64,000 bases of DNA from Streptomyces tibetensis (lineage in GTDB: Bacteria > Actinomycetota > Actinomycetes > Streptomycetales > Streptomycetaceae), in assembly GCF_007655005.1 (NCBI RefSeq), contig NZ_SZVW01000004.1, positions 310,001 to 374,000 of the forward strand, written 5' to 3'. The position numbers and the translations under genes are program-made. How positions within the stretch are numbered: position 1 is the first letter of the stretch; every line of letters begins with the position of its first letter. Positions 33,448 to 42,821 of the stretch are shown here, piece after piece. The notes below the pieces were generated by a model that worked only from the letters and a program-made list of their open reading frames with translations, searched no databases and had not been told where the DNA came from.

Positions 33448-33469
33448 ATTGTGCCGTCGACCGAACAAT
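33448..33469. promoter_or_regulatory. Inverted repeat upstream of bkdA, candidate BkdR site
   Basis: ATTGT (33448-33452) and ACAAT (33465-33469) are separated by 12 bp, an Lrp-like AT-rich dyad 65 bp before the bkdA start. Confidence 0.35.
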
Positions 33470-33533
33470 CGGTAGGTGAGGCGGGTCACAGCCGACGCGT
33501 CTCTTCGAGCCGCTCCCACGAGGAGGTGCCGTC

Positions 33534-34685
33534 ATGACGGTCATGGAGCAGCGGGGCGCTTACCGGCCGACCCCGCCGCCCGCCTGGCAGCCGCGCATGG
33601 ACCCCGCGCCGCTGCTGCCCGACGCGGAGCCGTACCGCGTCCTCGGCACCGAGGCGGCCGCCAAGGCCGACCCCGAACTGCTGAGGACGCTGTACGCGCA
33701 GCTGGTGAAGGGCCGCCGCTACAACGCGCAGGCCACCGCCCTCACCAAGCAGGGTCGTCTCGCGGTCTACCCCTCCACCACGGGCCAGGAGGCCTGTGAG
33801 GTCGCCGCCGCCATGGTTCTGCAGGAGCGCGACTGGCTCTTCCCGAGCTACCGCGACACGCTCGCCGTGGTGGCCCGGGGCGTGGACCCCGTCGAGGCGC
33901 TCACCCTGCTGCGCGGCGACTGGCACACCGGCTACGACCCCTACGAGCACCGGGTCGCCCCCCTGTGCACCCCGCTCGCCACCCAGCTGCCGCACGCCGT
34001 CGGCCTCGCGCACGCCGCCCGCCTCAAGGGCGACGACGTGGTCGCGCTGGCCATGGTCGGCGACGGTGGCACCAGCGAGGGTGACTTCCACGAGGCGCTG
34101 AACTTCGCCGCCGTCTGGCAGGCCCCGGTCGTCTTCTTCGTGCAGAACAACGGCTTCGCGATCTCCGTCCCGCTCGCCAAGCAGACCGCGGCCCCGTCGC
34201 TGGCCCACAAGGCCGTCGGTTACGGCATGCCCGGCCGCCTGGTCGACGGCAACGACGCCGCGGCCGTGCACGAGGTGCTCTCCGACGCCGTGCGCCACGC
34301 CCGCGCCGGCGGCGGACCGACGCTCGTCGAGGCGATCACCTACCGCGTCGACGCCCACACCAACGCCGACGACGCGACCCGCTACCGCGGTGACGCCGAG
34401 GTCGAGACCTGGCGCGAGCACGACCCGATCCGGCTGCTGGAGCGCGAGCTGACCGGGCGCGGCCTGCTCGACGAGGCCGGCATCGAGGCCGCCCGCCAGG
34501 ACGCCGAGACCATGGCCGCGGCCCTGCGCGAGCACATGAACCAGGACCCGGCGCTCGACCCGATGGACCTGTTCACCCACGTCTACGCCGAGCCCACCGG
34601 GCAACTGCGCGAGCAGCAGGACCAGCTGCGGGCCGAGCTGGAGGCTGAGGCCGACACCGCTCCGGAGGGGGGCACGCACCGATGA
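33534..34685 (+). CDS. bkdA: Branched-chain 2-oxoacid dehydrogenase E1 alpha subunit
   Basis: 383 aa. The thiamin diphosphate motif GDG-x27-NN is present as GDGGTSEGDFHEALNF ... FFVQNNGFAIS. The phosphorylation-loop-like RYRGDAEVETW and YPSTTGQEACEVAAAM are E1-alpha blocks. It decarboxylates 2-oxo acids of Val, Leu and Ile with BkdB. Length matches S. avermitilis BkdA (about 381 aa). A GAGGAGGTG SD precedes the ATG. The end overlaps bkdB (ATGA). The products, isobutyryl-, isovaleryl- and 2-methylbutyryl-CoA, feed branched fatty acids and polyketide starters. Confidence 0.94.
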   Translation: MTVMEQRGAYRPTPPPAWQPRMDPAPLLPDAEPYRVLGTEAAAKADPELLRTLYAQLVKGRRYNAQATALTKQGRLAVYPSTTGQEACEVAAAMVLQERDWLFPSYRDTLAVVARGVDPVEALTLLRGDWHTGYDPYEHRVAPLCTPLATQLPHAVGLAHAARLKGDDVVALAMVGDGGTSEGDFHEALNFAAVWQAPVVFFVQNNGFAISVPLAKQTAAPSLAHKAVGYGMPGRLVDGNDAAAVHEVLSDAVRHARAGGGPTLVEAITYRVDAHTNADDATRYRGDAEVETWREHDPIRLLERELTGRGLLDEAGIEAARQDAETMAAALREHMNQDPALDPMDLFTHVYAEPTGQLREQQDQLRAELEAEADTAPEGGTHR

Positions 34686-35686
34686 CCACCGTCGCCGTCA
34701 AGCCGGCCACCATGGCGCAGGCCCTCACGCGCGCGCTGCGCGACGCCATGGCCGCCGACCCCGCCGTGCACGTCATGGGCGAGGACGTCGGCACCCTCGG
34801 CGGCGTCTTCCGCGTCACCGACGGCCTCGCGAAGGAGTTCGGCGAGGACCGCTGCACGGACACCCCGCTCGCCGAGGCCGGCATCCTCGGCACCGCGGTC
34901 GGCATGGCCATGTACGGGCTCCGGCCGGTCGTGGAGATGCAGTTCGACGCGTTCGCCTACCCGGCGTTCGAGCAGCTCATCTCGCACGTGGCCCGGATGC
35001 GTAACCGCACCCGCGGCAGGATGCCCCTGCCGATCACCATCCGCGTCCCCTACGGCGGCGGCATCGGTGGCGTCGAGCACCACAGCGACTCCTCCGAGGC
35101 GTACTACATGGCGACTCCGGGGCTCCATGTCGTCACGCCCGCCACCGTCGCCGACGCCTACGGGTTGCTGCGCGCCGCCATCGCCTCCGACGACCCGGTC
35201 GTCTTCCTGGAGCCGAAGCGGCTGTACTGGTCGAAGGACTCCTGGAACCCCGAGGAGCCGGCGCCCGTCGAGCCGATCGGCCGCGCCGTGGTGCGGCGCC
35301 CGGGCCGCAGCGCCACGCTCCTCACGTACGGACCGTCCGTACCGGTCTGCATGGAGGCCGCCGAGGCCGCCCGGACCGAGGGCTGGGACCTCGAAGTCGT
35401 CGACCTGCGCTCCCTGGTGCCGTTCGACGACGAGACGGTGTGCGCCTCGGTGCGGCGGACGGGACGCGCGGTCGTCGTCCACGAGTCGGGTTCCTTCGGC
35501 GGCCCGGGCGGGGAGATCGCGGCCCGGGTCACCGAGCGCTGCTTCCACCACCTGGAGGCGCCGGTGCTGCGGGTGGCCGGGTTCGACCTCCCGTATCCGC
35601 CGCCGATGCTGGAGCGCCACCACCTGCCCGGTGTGGACCGGATCCTGGACGCCGTGGGGCGTCTGCAGTGGGAGGCGGAGAGCTGA
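34682..35686 (+). CDS. bkdB: Branched-chain 2-oxoacid dehydrogenase E1 beta subunit
   Basis: 334 aa, the length reported for BkdB. N-terminal transketolase pyrimidine domain: MGEDVGTLGGVFRVTDGL, DTPLAEAGILGTAVGMAMYG; C-terminal domain: EVVDLRSLVPFDDETV, VVVHESGSFGGPGGEIAARVTERCFHHLEAPVLRV. It pairs with BkdA to form the alpha2beta2 E1. The ATG overlaps the bkdA stop, and the stop overlaps the bkdC ATG (TGATG). Confidence 0.95.
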   Translation: MTTVAVKPATMAQALTRALRDAMAADPAVHVMGEDVGTLGGVFRVTDGLAKEFGEDRCTDTPLAEAGILGTAVGMAMYGLRPVVEMQFDAFAYPAFEQLISHVARMRNRTRGRMPLPITIRVPYGGGIGGVEHHSDSSEAYYMATPGLHVVTPATVADAYGLLRAAIASDDPVVFLEPKRLYWSKDSWNPEEPAPVEPIGRAVVRRPGRSATLLTYGPSVPVCMEAAEAARTEGWDLEVVDLRSLVPFDDETVCASVRRTGRAVVVHESGSFGGPGGEIAARVTERCFHHLEAPVLRVAGFDLPYPPPMLERHHLPGVDRILDAVGRLQWEAES

Positions 35687-37125
35687 TGGCGCAGGTGCTG
35701 GAGTTCAAGCTGCCCGACCTCGGTGAGGGGCTCACCGAGGCGGAGATCGTGCGCTGGCTGGTCGAGGTCGGCGACGTCGTCGCGATCGACCAGCCGGTCG
35801 TCGAGGTCGAGACGGCCAAGGCGATGGTCGAGGTGCCCTGCCCCTACGGCGGTGTCGTCACGGCCCGCTTCGGCGAGGAGGGCACGGAGCTGCCCGTCGG
35901 GGCACCGCTGATCACGGTGGCCGTGGGGGAGCGGCCCACTTCCGGCGCCGCTGACACCGGCTCCGAGGGGTCGGGCAACGTCCTGGTCGGCTACGGCACC
36001 TCCGAGGCGCCCGCGCGGCGCCGCCGGGTACGGCAGGAGCGGCCGGGGCCGGGCGGGTTCGCGCAGGCCGGTCAGGCCGGTGCCTCCGGGCCGCTGAACG
36101 GGCGGGCCGACGCCGCCGCGCCGCCGCTCGGCGCGCAGACCCAGGCCGGTGGCCCCGTGACGACCGTGGACGGGCAGGCCGGCGGCCCCGGCCCGCAGGA
36201 CGGTCCGGTCCCCGTGATCTCGCCCCTGGTGCGCCGGCTGGCGCGGCAGAACGGCCTGGACCTGCGGGAGCTGACCGGGTCCGGCCCCGACGGGCTGATC
36301 CTGCGGGCGGACGTCGAGTACGCCCTGCGTGCCGCGGGCCAGGGCGCCACGGCACCGGTGGCCGCGCAGCACCCTGGCGTGCCGCAGGCACCGAGCCCGG
36401 CCCTCGCGTCCCGGTCCTCGGCGCCGGCGGCCCCCGGCGAGACCCGCACCCCGCTCAAGGGCATCCGGGGCGCCGTCGCCGACAAGCTGGCGCGCAGTCG
36501 CCGGGAGATCCCGGACGCCACCTGCTGGGTGGACGCGGACGCCACGGAGCTCATGCGGGCGCGCGCGGCCATGAACGCGGCCGGCGGACCGAAGATCTCC
36601 CTTTTGGCCCTGCTGGCCCGGATCTGCACCGCGGCCCTCGCCCGCTTCCCCGAGCTCAACTCCACGGTCGACGCGGAGGCCAGGGAGGTCGTCCGGTTCG
36701 ACCACGTGCACCTGGGGTTCGCGGCGCAGACCGACCGGGGCCTGGTCGTCCCGGTCGTACGGGACGCGCACGCGCGCGACGCCGAGTCGCTGACCGCCGA
36801 GTTCGCCCGGCTGACCGAGGCGGGCCGGACGGGGACGCTGACACCGGGCGAACTCACCGGCGGGACCTTCACGCTGAACAACTACGGCGTCTTCGGCGTC
36901 GACGGCTCCACCCCGATCATCAACCACCCCGAGGCCGCCATGCTGGGCGTCGGCCGCATCGTCCCCAAGCCGTGGGTCCACGAGGGCGAGCTGGCGGTGC
37001 GGCAGGTCGTCCAGCTCTCGCTCACCTTCGACCACCGGGTCTGCGACGGCGGCGTGGCGGGCGGCTTCCTGCGGTACGTCGCGGACTGCGTGGAACAGCC
37101 GGCGGTGCTGCTGCGGACGCTGTGA
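35686..37125 (+). CDS. bkdC: Branched-chain 2-oxoacid dehydrogenase E2 (dihydrolipoamide acyltransferase)
   Basis: 479 aa. One lipoyl domain (1-78) with the lipoylated Lys in VETAKAMVEVP; an Ala/Gly/Pro-rich linker with RRRRVRQE; a peripheral-subunit-binding domain (about 180-220, ISPLVRRLARQNGLDLREL, GPDGLILRADV); and the C-terminal catalytic domain with DHRVCDGGVAGGFL, in which the catalytic His is the H of DHR. It transfers the branched acyl group to CoA. E3 (lipoamide dehydrogenase) is not encoded in this window. Confidence 0.94.
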   Translation: MAQVLEFKLPDLGEGLTEAEIVRWLVEVGDVVAIDQPVVEVETAKAMVEVPCPYGGVVTARFGEEGTELPVGAPLITVAVGERPTSGAADTGSEGSGNVLVGYGTSEAPARRRRVRQERPGPGGFAQAGQAGASGPLNGRADAAAPPLGAQTQAGGPVTTVDGQAGGPGPQDGPVPVISPLVRRLARQNGLDLRELTGSGPDGLILRADVEYALRAAGQGATAPVAAQHPGVPQAPSPALASRSSAPAAPGETRTPLKGIRGAVADKLARSRREIPDATCWVDADATELMRARAAMNAAGGPKISLLALLARICTAALARFPELNSTVDAEAREVVRFDHVHLGFAAQTDRGLVVPVVRDAHARDAESLTAEFARLTEAGRTGTLTPGELTGGTFTLNNYGVFGVDGSTPIINHPEAAMLGVGRIVPKPWVHEGELAVRQVVQLSLTFDHRVCDGGVAGGFLRYVADCVEQPAVLLRTL

Positions 37126-37199
37126 TTCCTGTTCCTCGTCCGAGCTGGTGTTCGTGATCGCGTCGCTTCCCCCGCGTTCCGTGTGATCGCGGGGGCACG

Positions 37200-37205
37200 C
37201 ATACT
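37200..37205 (+). promoter_or_regulatory. -10 box for a leaderless MobA-like mRNA
   Basis: CATACT ends 6 nt before the GTG at 37212, with no separate SD. Confidence 0.35.
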
Positions 37206-37211
37206 CGGGGG

Positions 37212-38195
37212 GTGACCGCCTACGAGTCCCCCGGTGAACCGGGCGCCGCCACCGGCCCCGCGCACGGAGCCGGTCCCGCCCGGTTTGACGCCGTCGTACT
37301 CGCCGGCGGTGCCGCCCGGCGCCTGGGCGGCACGGACAAACCCGGTGTGCGGGTGGGCGGACGGCCCCTGCTCGACCGGGTGCTCGCGGCCTGCGCCACC
37401 GCCCGCACCACCGTCGTCGTCGCCGTGCCCCGCCCGACCGCACGGCCCGTGACCTGGGCCCGCGAGGACCCGCCCGGCGGCGGACCGCTCGCCGCGCTCG
37501 ACGCCGGGCTCCGCCACACCGCCGCCGAGCACGTCGCCGTGCTCTCCGCCGATCTGCCGTTCCTTCAGGAGCCGACCGTGGCCCGTCTGCTGGGCGCACT
37601 GCGGGCGAGCGGCTCCGACGGTGTGCTGCTGACCGACCCCCAAGGCCGTGACCAGCCGCTCGTGGCCGCCTACCGCGCGCCGCGGCTGCGCGAGGAGCTC
37701 GGGCGCCTCACCGACCGGCACGGCGCGCTCGCCGGTCTCCCCCTGCGGCGTCTCACCGCCGAGCTGAGTCTCACCCGTATCTCCGACCCCGTCGCGTCCT
37801 TCGACTGCGACACCTGGGACGACATCGCCACCGCCAGGGCACGTATCAGGGAGCATGGGCACGTGTTGGATGAATGGATTTCCGCCGTCAAGGACGAACT
37901 GGGGCTCGACCTCGATGTCGACACCCGCGGCCTGCTCGACCTCGCCCGCGACGCCGCCCACGGGGTGGCCCGGCCCGCGGCGCCGCTGACCACCTTCCTC
38001 GTCGGCTACGCGGCCGCGCAGGCGGGCGGAGGCCCCGAGGCGGTCGCCGAGGCAGCCCGCAAGGCCGCGGCCCTGGCCGAGCGCTGGGCGCAGGAGAGCA
38101 CCTCCGAGGACGGGCCCTCCGCCGACGGCTCGCACCCCCCTCAGGGCGACCTGGCCCCCGACGCCACGCCCGACAGCCGCCCGGACGCCGGATGA
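37212..38195 (+). CDS. MobA-like NTP transferase fused to a DUF6457-type domain
   Basis: 327 aa. The nucleotidyltransferase part (about 25-215) starts VLAGGAARRLGGTDKPGVRV, the LAGG-x3-RxGxDK signature of molybdenum cofactor guanylyltransferases, with ADLPFL containing the metal-binding Asp. A C-terminal helical domain (about 218-300, HVLDEWISAVKDELGLDLD, FLVGYAAAQAGG) is a separate family often found alone beside MoeA. GTP plus molybdenum cofactor to MGD is the likely reaction. The stop overlaps the moeA ATG (ATGA), and Mo-cofactor neighbours support the role. Confidence 0.88.
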   Translation: MTAYESPGEPGAATGPAHGAGPARFDAVVLAGGAARRLGGTDKPGVRVGGRPLLDRVLAACATARTTVVVAVPRPTARPVTWAREDPPGGGPLAALDAGLRHTAAEHVAVLSADLPFLQEPTVARLLGALRASGSDGVLLTDPQGRDQPLVAAYRAPRLREELGRLTDRHGALAGLPLRRLTAELSLTRISDPVASFDCDTWDDIATARARIREHGHVLDEWISAVKDELGLDLDVDTRGLLDLARDAAHGVARPAAPLTTFLVGYAAAQAGGGPEAVAEAARKAAALAERWAQESTSEDGPSADGSHPPQGDLAPDATPDSRPDAG

Positions 38196-39580
38196 CCCCG
38201 CACGGCGCCCGTGCCGGTGAGGACGCCGAGGACCTCGACGTCGAGGAGGTGCTCGCCCTCGTGAGGAACAGCAACGGCGACCACCTGCCCGACCCCGCCG
38301 AGCGAGGCGGGACGGAGAGTGCCCACACCTCCCACCAGCCGGATCCTCCCCCGGGGCCCGACACCCACCACCGCGCCACCCCCTGGCCCGAGGCCCGGGC
38401 CCTGGCGGAGCGCGCCGGCCGCGACGCCGCCCGGGCCGCCCGTCGCGCCCCCGTCTCCGCGCCTCTCGACACCGCCCTCGGCCTGACCCTCGCCGTCCCG
38501 CTGGACGCCCTCACCGACCTCCCCTCCTTCGACACCTCCGCGATGGACGGCTGGGCGGTGTGCGGGCCCGCCCCCTGGCACGTACGGGACGAGGGCGTCC
38601 TCGCCGGGCACGCCGCGCCCGCGCCCCTCACCGACGGCGAGGCCGTGCGGATCGCCACCGGCGCCCGCATTCCCCCGGACGCCAGCGCCGTCCTGCGCAG
38701 CGAGCACGGCCGCACCGACGACAAGGGCCGCCTGTACGCGACCCGGGACGTCGTCCCGGGCCAGGACATCCGCCCGCGCGGCCAGGAGTGCCGCACCGGG
38801 GACCAGCTCCTCGCCGTCGGCACCCTCGTCACCCCGGCCGTCCTCGGGCTCGCGGCGGCGGCCGGCTACGACGCCGTCACCGCGGTCCCCCGCGCCCGAG
38901 TCGAAGTCCTGGTCCTCGGCGACGAGTTGCTCACCCAGGGCCTGCCGCACGACGGCCTCATCCGGGACGCGCTCGGCCCCATGCTGCCGCCCTGGCTGCG
39001 GGCGCTCGGCGCCGAGGTCATCGCCGTCCGGCGCATCCGTGACGACGCCGACGCCCTGCACGAGGCCGTCACCGCGTCCGGGGCCGATGTCATCCTCACC
39101 ACCGGCGGTACCGCGGCGGGCCCCGTCGACCATGTGCACCCCACGCTGCGCCGGCTGGGCGCCGAACTCCTCGTGGACGGCGTCAAGGTGCGCCCGGGGC
39201 ACCCCATGCTGCTGGCCCGCATCACACAGACCCAGCACCTCGTGGGCCTCCCGGGCAACCCGCTCGCCGCGGTCTCCGGCCTGCTGACGCTCGCCGAGCC
39301 CCTGTTGCGGATCCTCGCAGCGCGCCCGGCGCCCGAGCCGTACACGATGCCGCTCCGGGACGCCGTGCACGGGCACCCGCACGACACCCGGCTCGTCCCG
39401 GTCGTCCTGCGCGGCGACGAGGCCCTGCCGCTGCACTACAACGGCCCCGCCATGCTGCGCGGTATCGCGGCGGCCGACGCGCTGGCCGTGGTCCCGCCGG
39501 GCGGCGCCCGTCCGGGGCAGGAGACGGAACTGCTCGACGTGCCCTGGGCGTCCGGAGGAATCGGGGTGTGTTTCACGTGA
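38192..39580 (+). CDS. moeA: Molybdopterin molybdenumtransferase MoeA
   Basis: 462 aa; about 60 residues longer than usual at the N-terminus. The N-terminal extension (EDAEDLDVEEVLALV and an Asp/Pro-rich stretch) is not part of the enzyme fold. Then MoeA blocks: LPSFDTSAMDGWAV, IATGARIPPDASAV, VLGLAAAAGYDAVTAVPRARV, TTGGTAAGPVDHVHPTL, VDGVKVRPGHPMLLARI and GLPGNPLAAVSGLL. It inserts molybdate into MPT-AMP. Start overlaps the MobA-like stop; the end overlaps the channel gene and the parS site. Confidence 0.92.
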   Translation: MTPHGARAGEDAEDLDVEEVLALVRNSNGDHLPDPAERGGTESAHTSHQPDPPPGPDTHHRATPWPEARALAERAGRDAARAARRAPVSAPLDTALGLTLAVPLDALTDLPSFDTSAMDGWAVCGPAPWHVRDEGVLAGHAAPAPLTDGEAVRIATGARIPPDASAVLRSEHGRTDDKGRLYATRDVVPGQDIRPRGQECRTGDQLLAVGTLVTPAVLGLAAAAGYDAVTAVPRARVEVLVLGDELLTQGLPHDGLIRDALGPMLPPWLRALGAEVIAVRRIRDDADALHEAVTASGADVILTTGGTAAGPVDHVHPTLRRLGAELLVDGVKVRPGHPMLLARITQTQHLVGLPGNPLAAVSGLLTLAEPLLRILAARPAPEPYTMPLRDAVHGHPHDTRLVPVVLRGDEALPLHYNGPAMLRGIAAADALAVVPPGGARPGQETELLDVPWASGGIGVCFT

Positions 39581-40686
39581 AACTTCCGGGCCAGGACGCG
39601 ATCGCCCGCCAGGCCGACGAACATCTGGTGACCTATCGGGTGAAACTCCCGAGGAAAGTGGTGGAGCACCCGATCCGCCAGGTCGCCAAGCGGCTCTCCA
39701 TGGCGCTGTTCGTCCTCGTCCTGACCGCGCTGATCGTCTACGCCGACCGCGACGGCTACAACGACAACGCGGGTGGCGGCATCAGCCTCCTCGACGCGTT
39801 CTACTACGCGACCGTCACGCTCTCGACCACCGGCTACGGTGACATCACCCCGGCGAGCGAAAGCGCCCGGCTCACCAACATCCTCGTCATCACGCCCCTG
39901 CGTGTGCTGTTCCTGATCATCCTGGTCGGCACCACCCTCGAAGCCCTCACCGAACGCACCCGGGAGGAGTGGCGACTGACCCGCTGGAGGTCCACGTTGC
40001 GCGATCACACCGTCGTCATCGGCTTTGGCACGAAGGGCAGGTCGGCGATCCGGACCGTCTGCGCGACGGGTCTGAGGAAGGAGCAGGTCGTCGTGGTCGA
40101 CCCCAGTTCCAAGGTGATCGACGCCGCGACCGCCGAGGGCTACGCGGGCATCGTCGGGGACGCGACCCGCAGCGAGGTACTGAAGCAGGCCGAGGTGCAC
40201 AAGGCGCGCCAGATCATCATCGCGACCCAGCGCGACGACACCGCCGTCCTGGTGACGCTGACGGCACGCCAGCTCAACCGCGGGGCGAAGATCGTGGCCA
40301 CCGTGCGGGAAGAGGAGAACGCCCCGCTGCTCAAGCAGTCGGGCGCGGACGCGGTCGTCACCAGCGCCAGTGCCGCCGGCCGGCTGCTCGGCCTGTCGGT
40401 GCTCAGCCCCTCCGCCGGCATGGTGATGGAGGACCTCATCCAGCAGGGCAGCGGCCTCGACATCGTGGAACGACCGGTGGTGAAGGGCGAGGTGGGCAAG
40501 ACGCCGCGGGAGGTCGCCGACCTGGTGGTGAGCGTCATACGCGGTCACCGGGTCCTCGGCTACGACGATCCGTCCGTCGGACGGCTGGAGCTGACCGACC
40601 GCCTCATCACGATCGTGCGGAAGACCCCGGCCACCCAGATCGCGCCGGACATCCGCCCCATGCCCCCGATGCCCCGCAACAACTGA
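39568..40686 (+). CDS. Potassium channel with RCK/TrkA-N domain
   Basis: 372 aa. Two membrane helices (about 45-63 and 108-130) flank the pore and selectivity filter TLSTTGYGDI. The cytoplasmic part is an RCK (TrkA-N) domain with the NAD-binding start HTVVIGFGTKGRSAI and a TrkA-C-like end. It is an MthK-like ligand-gated K+ channel. GGAGG at 39553-39557 supports the GTG at 39568; the GTG at 39577 (GTGA overlap with the moeA stop) is possible. The first codons lie inside the parS palindrome. Confidence 0.9.
   Translation: MFHVKLPGQDAIARQADEHLVTYRVKLPRKVVEHPIRQVAKRLSMALFVLVLTALIVYADRDGYNDNAGGGISLLDAFYYATVTLSTTGYGDITPASESARLTNILVITPLRVLFLIILVGTTLEALTERTREEWRLTRWRSTLRDHTVVIGFGTKGRSAIRTVCATGLRKEQVVVVDPSSKVIDAATAEGYAGIVGDATRSEVLKQAEVHKARQIIIATQRDDTAVLVTLTARQLNRGAKIVATVREEENAPLLKQSGADAVVTSASAAGRLLGLSVLSPSAGMVMEDLIQQGSGLDIVERPVVKGEVGKTPREVADLVVSVIRGHRVLGYDDPSVGRLELTDRLITIVRKTPATQIAPDIRPMPPMPRNN
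39570..39583. other. parS site (ParB-binding centromere sequence)
   Basis: GTTTCACGTGAAAC is a perfect 14-bp palindrome identical to the parS consensus of Streptomyces and most bacteria. It lies at the moeA-channel overlap. parS sites cluster around oriC in Streptomyces, so this supports an origin-proximal position. ParB nucleates here and condensin is loaded. Confidence 0.88.
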
Positions 40687-40786
40687 CGGGCAGAGTGGCG
40701 GCCGCCCCGCACCTGTCCGGTGCGCGACGGCCGGCCGCCCCGCATCCGGTGCGCGACGGCCGGCCGGAAGCCCGGGTCGCGAAGTG

Positions 40787-41635
40787 CTACTTGCGGTTGT
40801 ACAGCCGCATCGTGACCGGCCCGAAGACCAGCACGAACAGGGCCGCCCAGCCCAGCGACCAGGCGACCTCGTCGGCCGGCCAGTCGCCGCCCATCAGACC
40901 GCGCACCGCCGACGCCAGATGCGTGATGGGGCTGTTGTTCACGAACGCCTGCAGCCAGCCCGGCATGGTCTTCGGGTCCACGAACACGTTGGACAGGAAG
41001 GTGAGCGGGAAGATCACCATCATGCTGACGCCCATCACCGACTTCTCGGTGCGCAGCATCAGCCCGAACATCGTCCAGATCCACGAGAAGGCGAACGAGA
41101 AGGCCACCAGCAGGGCGATCCCGGCGAGCACACCGGCGACCCCGCCGTCCGGCCGGTAGCCGAGGATGATGCCGACGGTGAGCATCACGACCGACGCGAT
41201 CGTGTACCGCAGGGCGTCACCGAGCAGATAGCCGACCATCGTGGACGGCCGCCAGATCGGCAGGCTGCGGAACCGGTCGAAGACGCCCTTCTCGATGTCG
41301 GTGTTCACGGAGACACCCGTGTACATCGTGATCATCACGACCGACATCACGAGGATGCCCGGCAGCAGGAACTGGATGTACTCCTCCGGCGAGCCGGCCA
41401 GCGCCCCGCCGAAGAGGTACGTGTACATCAGCACCATCATGATCGGGAACGCCGTGACGTCGAAGAGCTGCTCCGGCACGTGCTTGATCTTGAGGACCGC
41501 CCGCCAGCCGAAGGTCATCGAAGCCGACCACGCGCTGGGCCGCGGCGGCCGCTGCTCGGAGACGAGCAGCGCGGCGAGGGACTCGGCGCTGACCGGGGCG
41601 AGCTCTTTGCTCTCGGTGGTCGTCGCGGTGCTCAT
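40787..41635 (-). CDS. ABC-2 type transporter permease (DrrB-like)
   Basis: 282 aa, six hydrophobic segments in an ABC-2 membrane domain ([91 protein letters not shown]). [15 protein letters not shown] is the conserved elbow motif of the DrrB family. It pairs with the overlapping ATPase to export a hydrophobic compound. The start overlaps the ATPase stop (ATGA). Confidence 0.92.
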   Translation of the reverse strand: MSTATTTESKELAPVSAESLAALLVSEQRPPRPSAWSASMTFGWRAVLKIKHVPEQLFDVTAFPIMMVLMYTYLFGGALAGSPEEYIQFLLPGILVMSVVMITMYTGVSVNTDIEKGVFDRFRSLPIWRPSTMVGYLLGDALRYTIASVVMLTVGIILGYRPDGGVAGVLAGIALLVAFSFAFSWIWTMFGLMLRTEKSVMGVSMMVIFPLTFLSNVFVDPKTMPGWLQAFVNNSPITHLASAVRGLMGGDWPADEVAWSLGWAALFVLVFGPVTMRLYNRK

Positions 41636-42651
41636 GCCGCCACCTCGTCCTTCGGGTCCTCGGAGGGCTGGGCGGTGTCGTGCGTGTCGTGCCCGGTGAG
41701 GGCGAGGAACACCTCGTCCAGGCTGGGCTGGCCCAGCGAGAAGTTGTCGACGGTGATCCCGGCGCGGGCCAGTTCGCCCAGGGCGCGGGCGGACTGCTCG
41801 GCCGCGGAGTCCTCGCCCGCCGCCGTACCGAGGCGGGCGGTGAGGGCGACCGGGTCGGGCTCCGGCTGCACCTGCGCGTCGAGGGCGCGGCGCAGCAGCT
41901 CGGCCGCGAGATCGCGCTGGTCGGGATCTCGGAGGCGCAGATGGACGGACCCGGCGCCGACGGACGACTTCAGCTCGCCCTTGGTGCCCTCGGCGATCAC
42001 CTTGCCCCGGTCGATGACGGCGATCCGGGACGCCAGCTGGTCGGCCTCGTCCAGATACTGCGTGGTCAGCAGCACCGTGGTGCCCTGGGCGACGACGGCC
42101 CGCACGATGTCCCAGACCTGGTTGCGGCTGCGGGGGTCCAGGCCGGTGGTCGGCTCGTCGAGGAACAGCAGGTCGGGGGTGTTGAGGATGGACGCGGCGA
42201 TGTCGATGCGGCGCCGCATGCCGCCCGAGTAGTGCTTGACCTGCTTCGCGGCCGCGTCGCTGAGCCCGAAGGCCTCCAGGAGCTGGGCGGCGCGCTCACG
42301 GGCGGCCTTCTTGTGGTGGCCGAGCAGCCGGCCCAGCAGGACCAGGTTCTCGGTGCCGGTGAGGTCCTCGTCGACCGAGGCGTACTGACCGGTGAGGCTC
42401 ACCCGGCCGCGCACCTCGTCCGCCTCGCGGACGATGTCGTGACCGAAGACATGCGCTTCGCCGCCGTCCGGCCGCAGGAGTGTGGCGAGCATCTTCACGG
42501 TGGTGGTCTTGCCGGCGCCGTTCGGGCCGAGGACGCCGTAGACCGTGCCCGCGGGCACGGACAGGTCGACGCCGTCGACGGCCCTCGTCTCGCCGAACGT
42601 CTTCACCAGGCCCGCGGTCTCGATCGCCAGGCCGGACATCTGCGTGCTCAT
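41632..42651 (-). CDS. ABC transporter ATP-binding protein (DrrA-like)
   Basis: 339 aa. Walker [10 protein letters not shown], signature [12 protein letters not shown], Walker [13 protein letters not shown], switch region [11 protein letters not shown]. The C-terminal DrrA domain (about 235-310) includes [16 protein letters not shown], the family-specific LDEVF motif. It energises the DrrB-type permease for drug or lipid export. No antibiotic biosynthesis genes surround it, so the substrate is unknown. Confidence 0.93.
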   Translation of the reverse strand: MSTQMSGLAIETAGLVKTFGETRAVDGVDLSVPAGTVYGVLGPNGAGKTTTVKMLATLLRPDGGEAHVFGHDIVREADEVRGRVSLTGQYASVDEDLTGTENLVLLGRLLGHHKKAARERAAQLLEAFGLSDAAAKQVKHYSGGMRRRIDIAASILNTPDLLFLDEPTTGLDPRSRNQVWDIVRAVVAQGTTVLLTTQYLDEADQLASRIAVIDRGKVIAEGTKGELKSSVGAGSVHLRLRDPDQRDLAAELLRRALDAQVQPEPDPVALTARLGTAAGEDSAAEQSARALGELARAGITVDNFSLGQPSLDEVFLALTGHDTHDTAQPSEDPKDEVAA

Positions 42652-42821
42652 GCTTCGGGTCCTTCCGCGTGCTTGGGCTACGCACGGGAAGACCTTTACC
42701 GTCGCGCAAACTCATCGGTCGCGCCCATGGGTTTTCGCCGGGACCGGACCAATGGCGTACGGGCCGGGGGGCCGGGGACGGAGGGGACTCCGTCCGGGGA
42801 CCGAGGGGTACCGTCCCTTGC

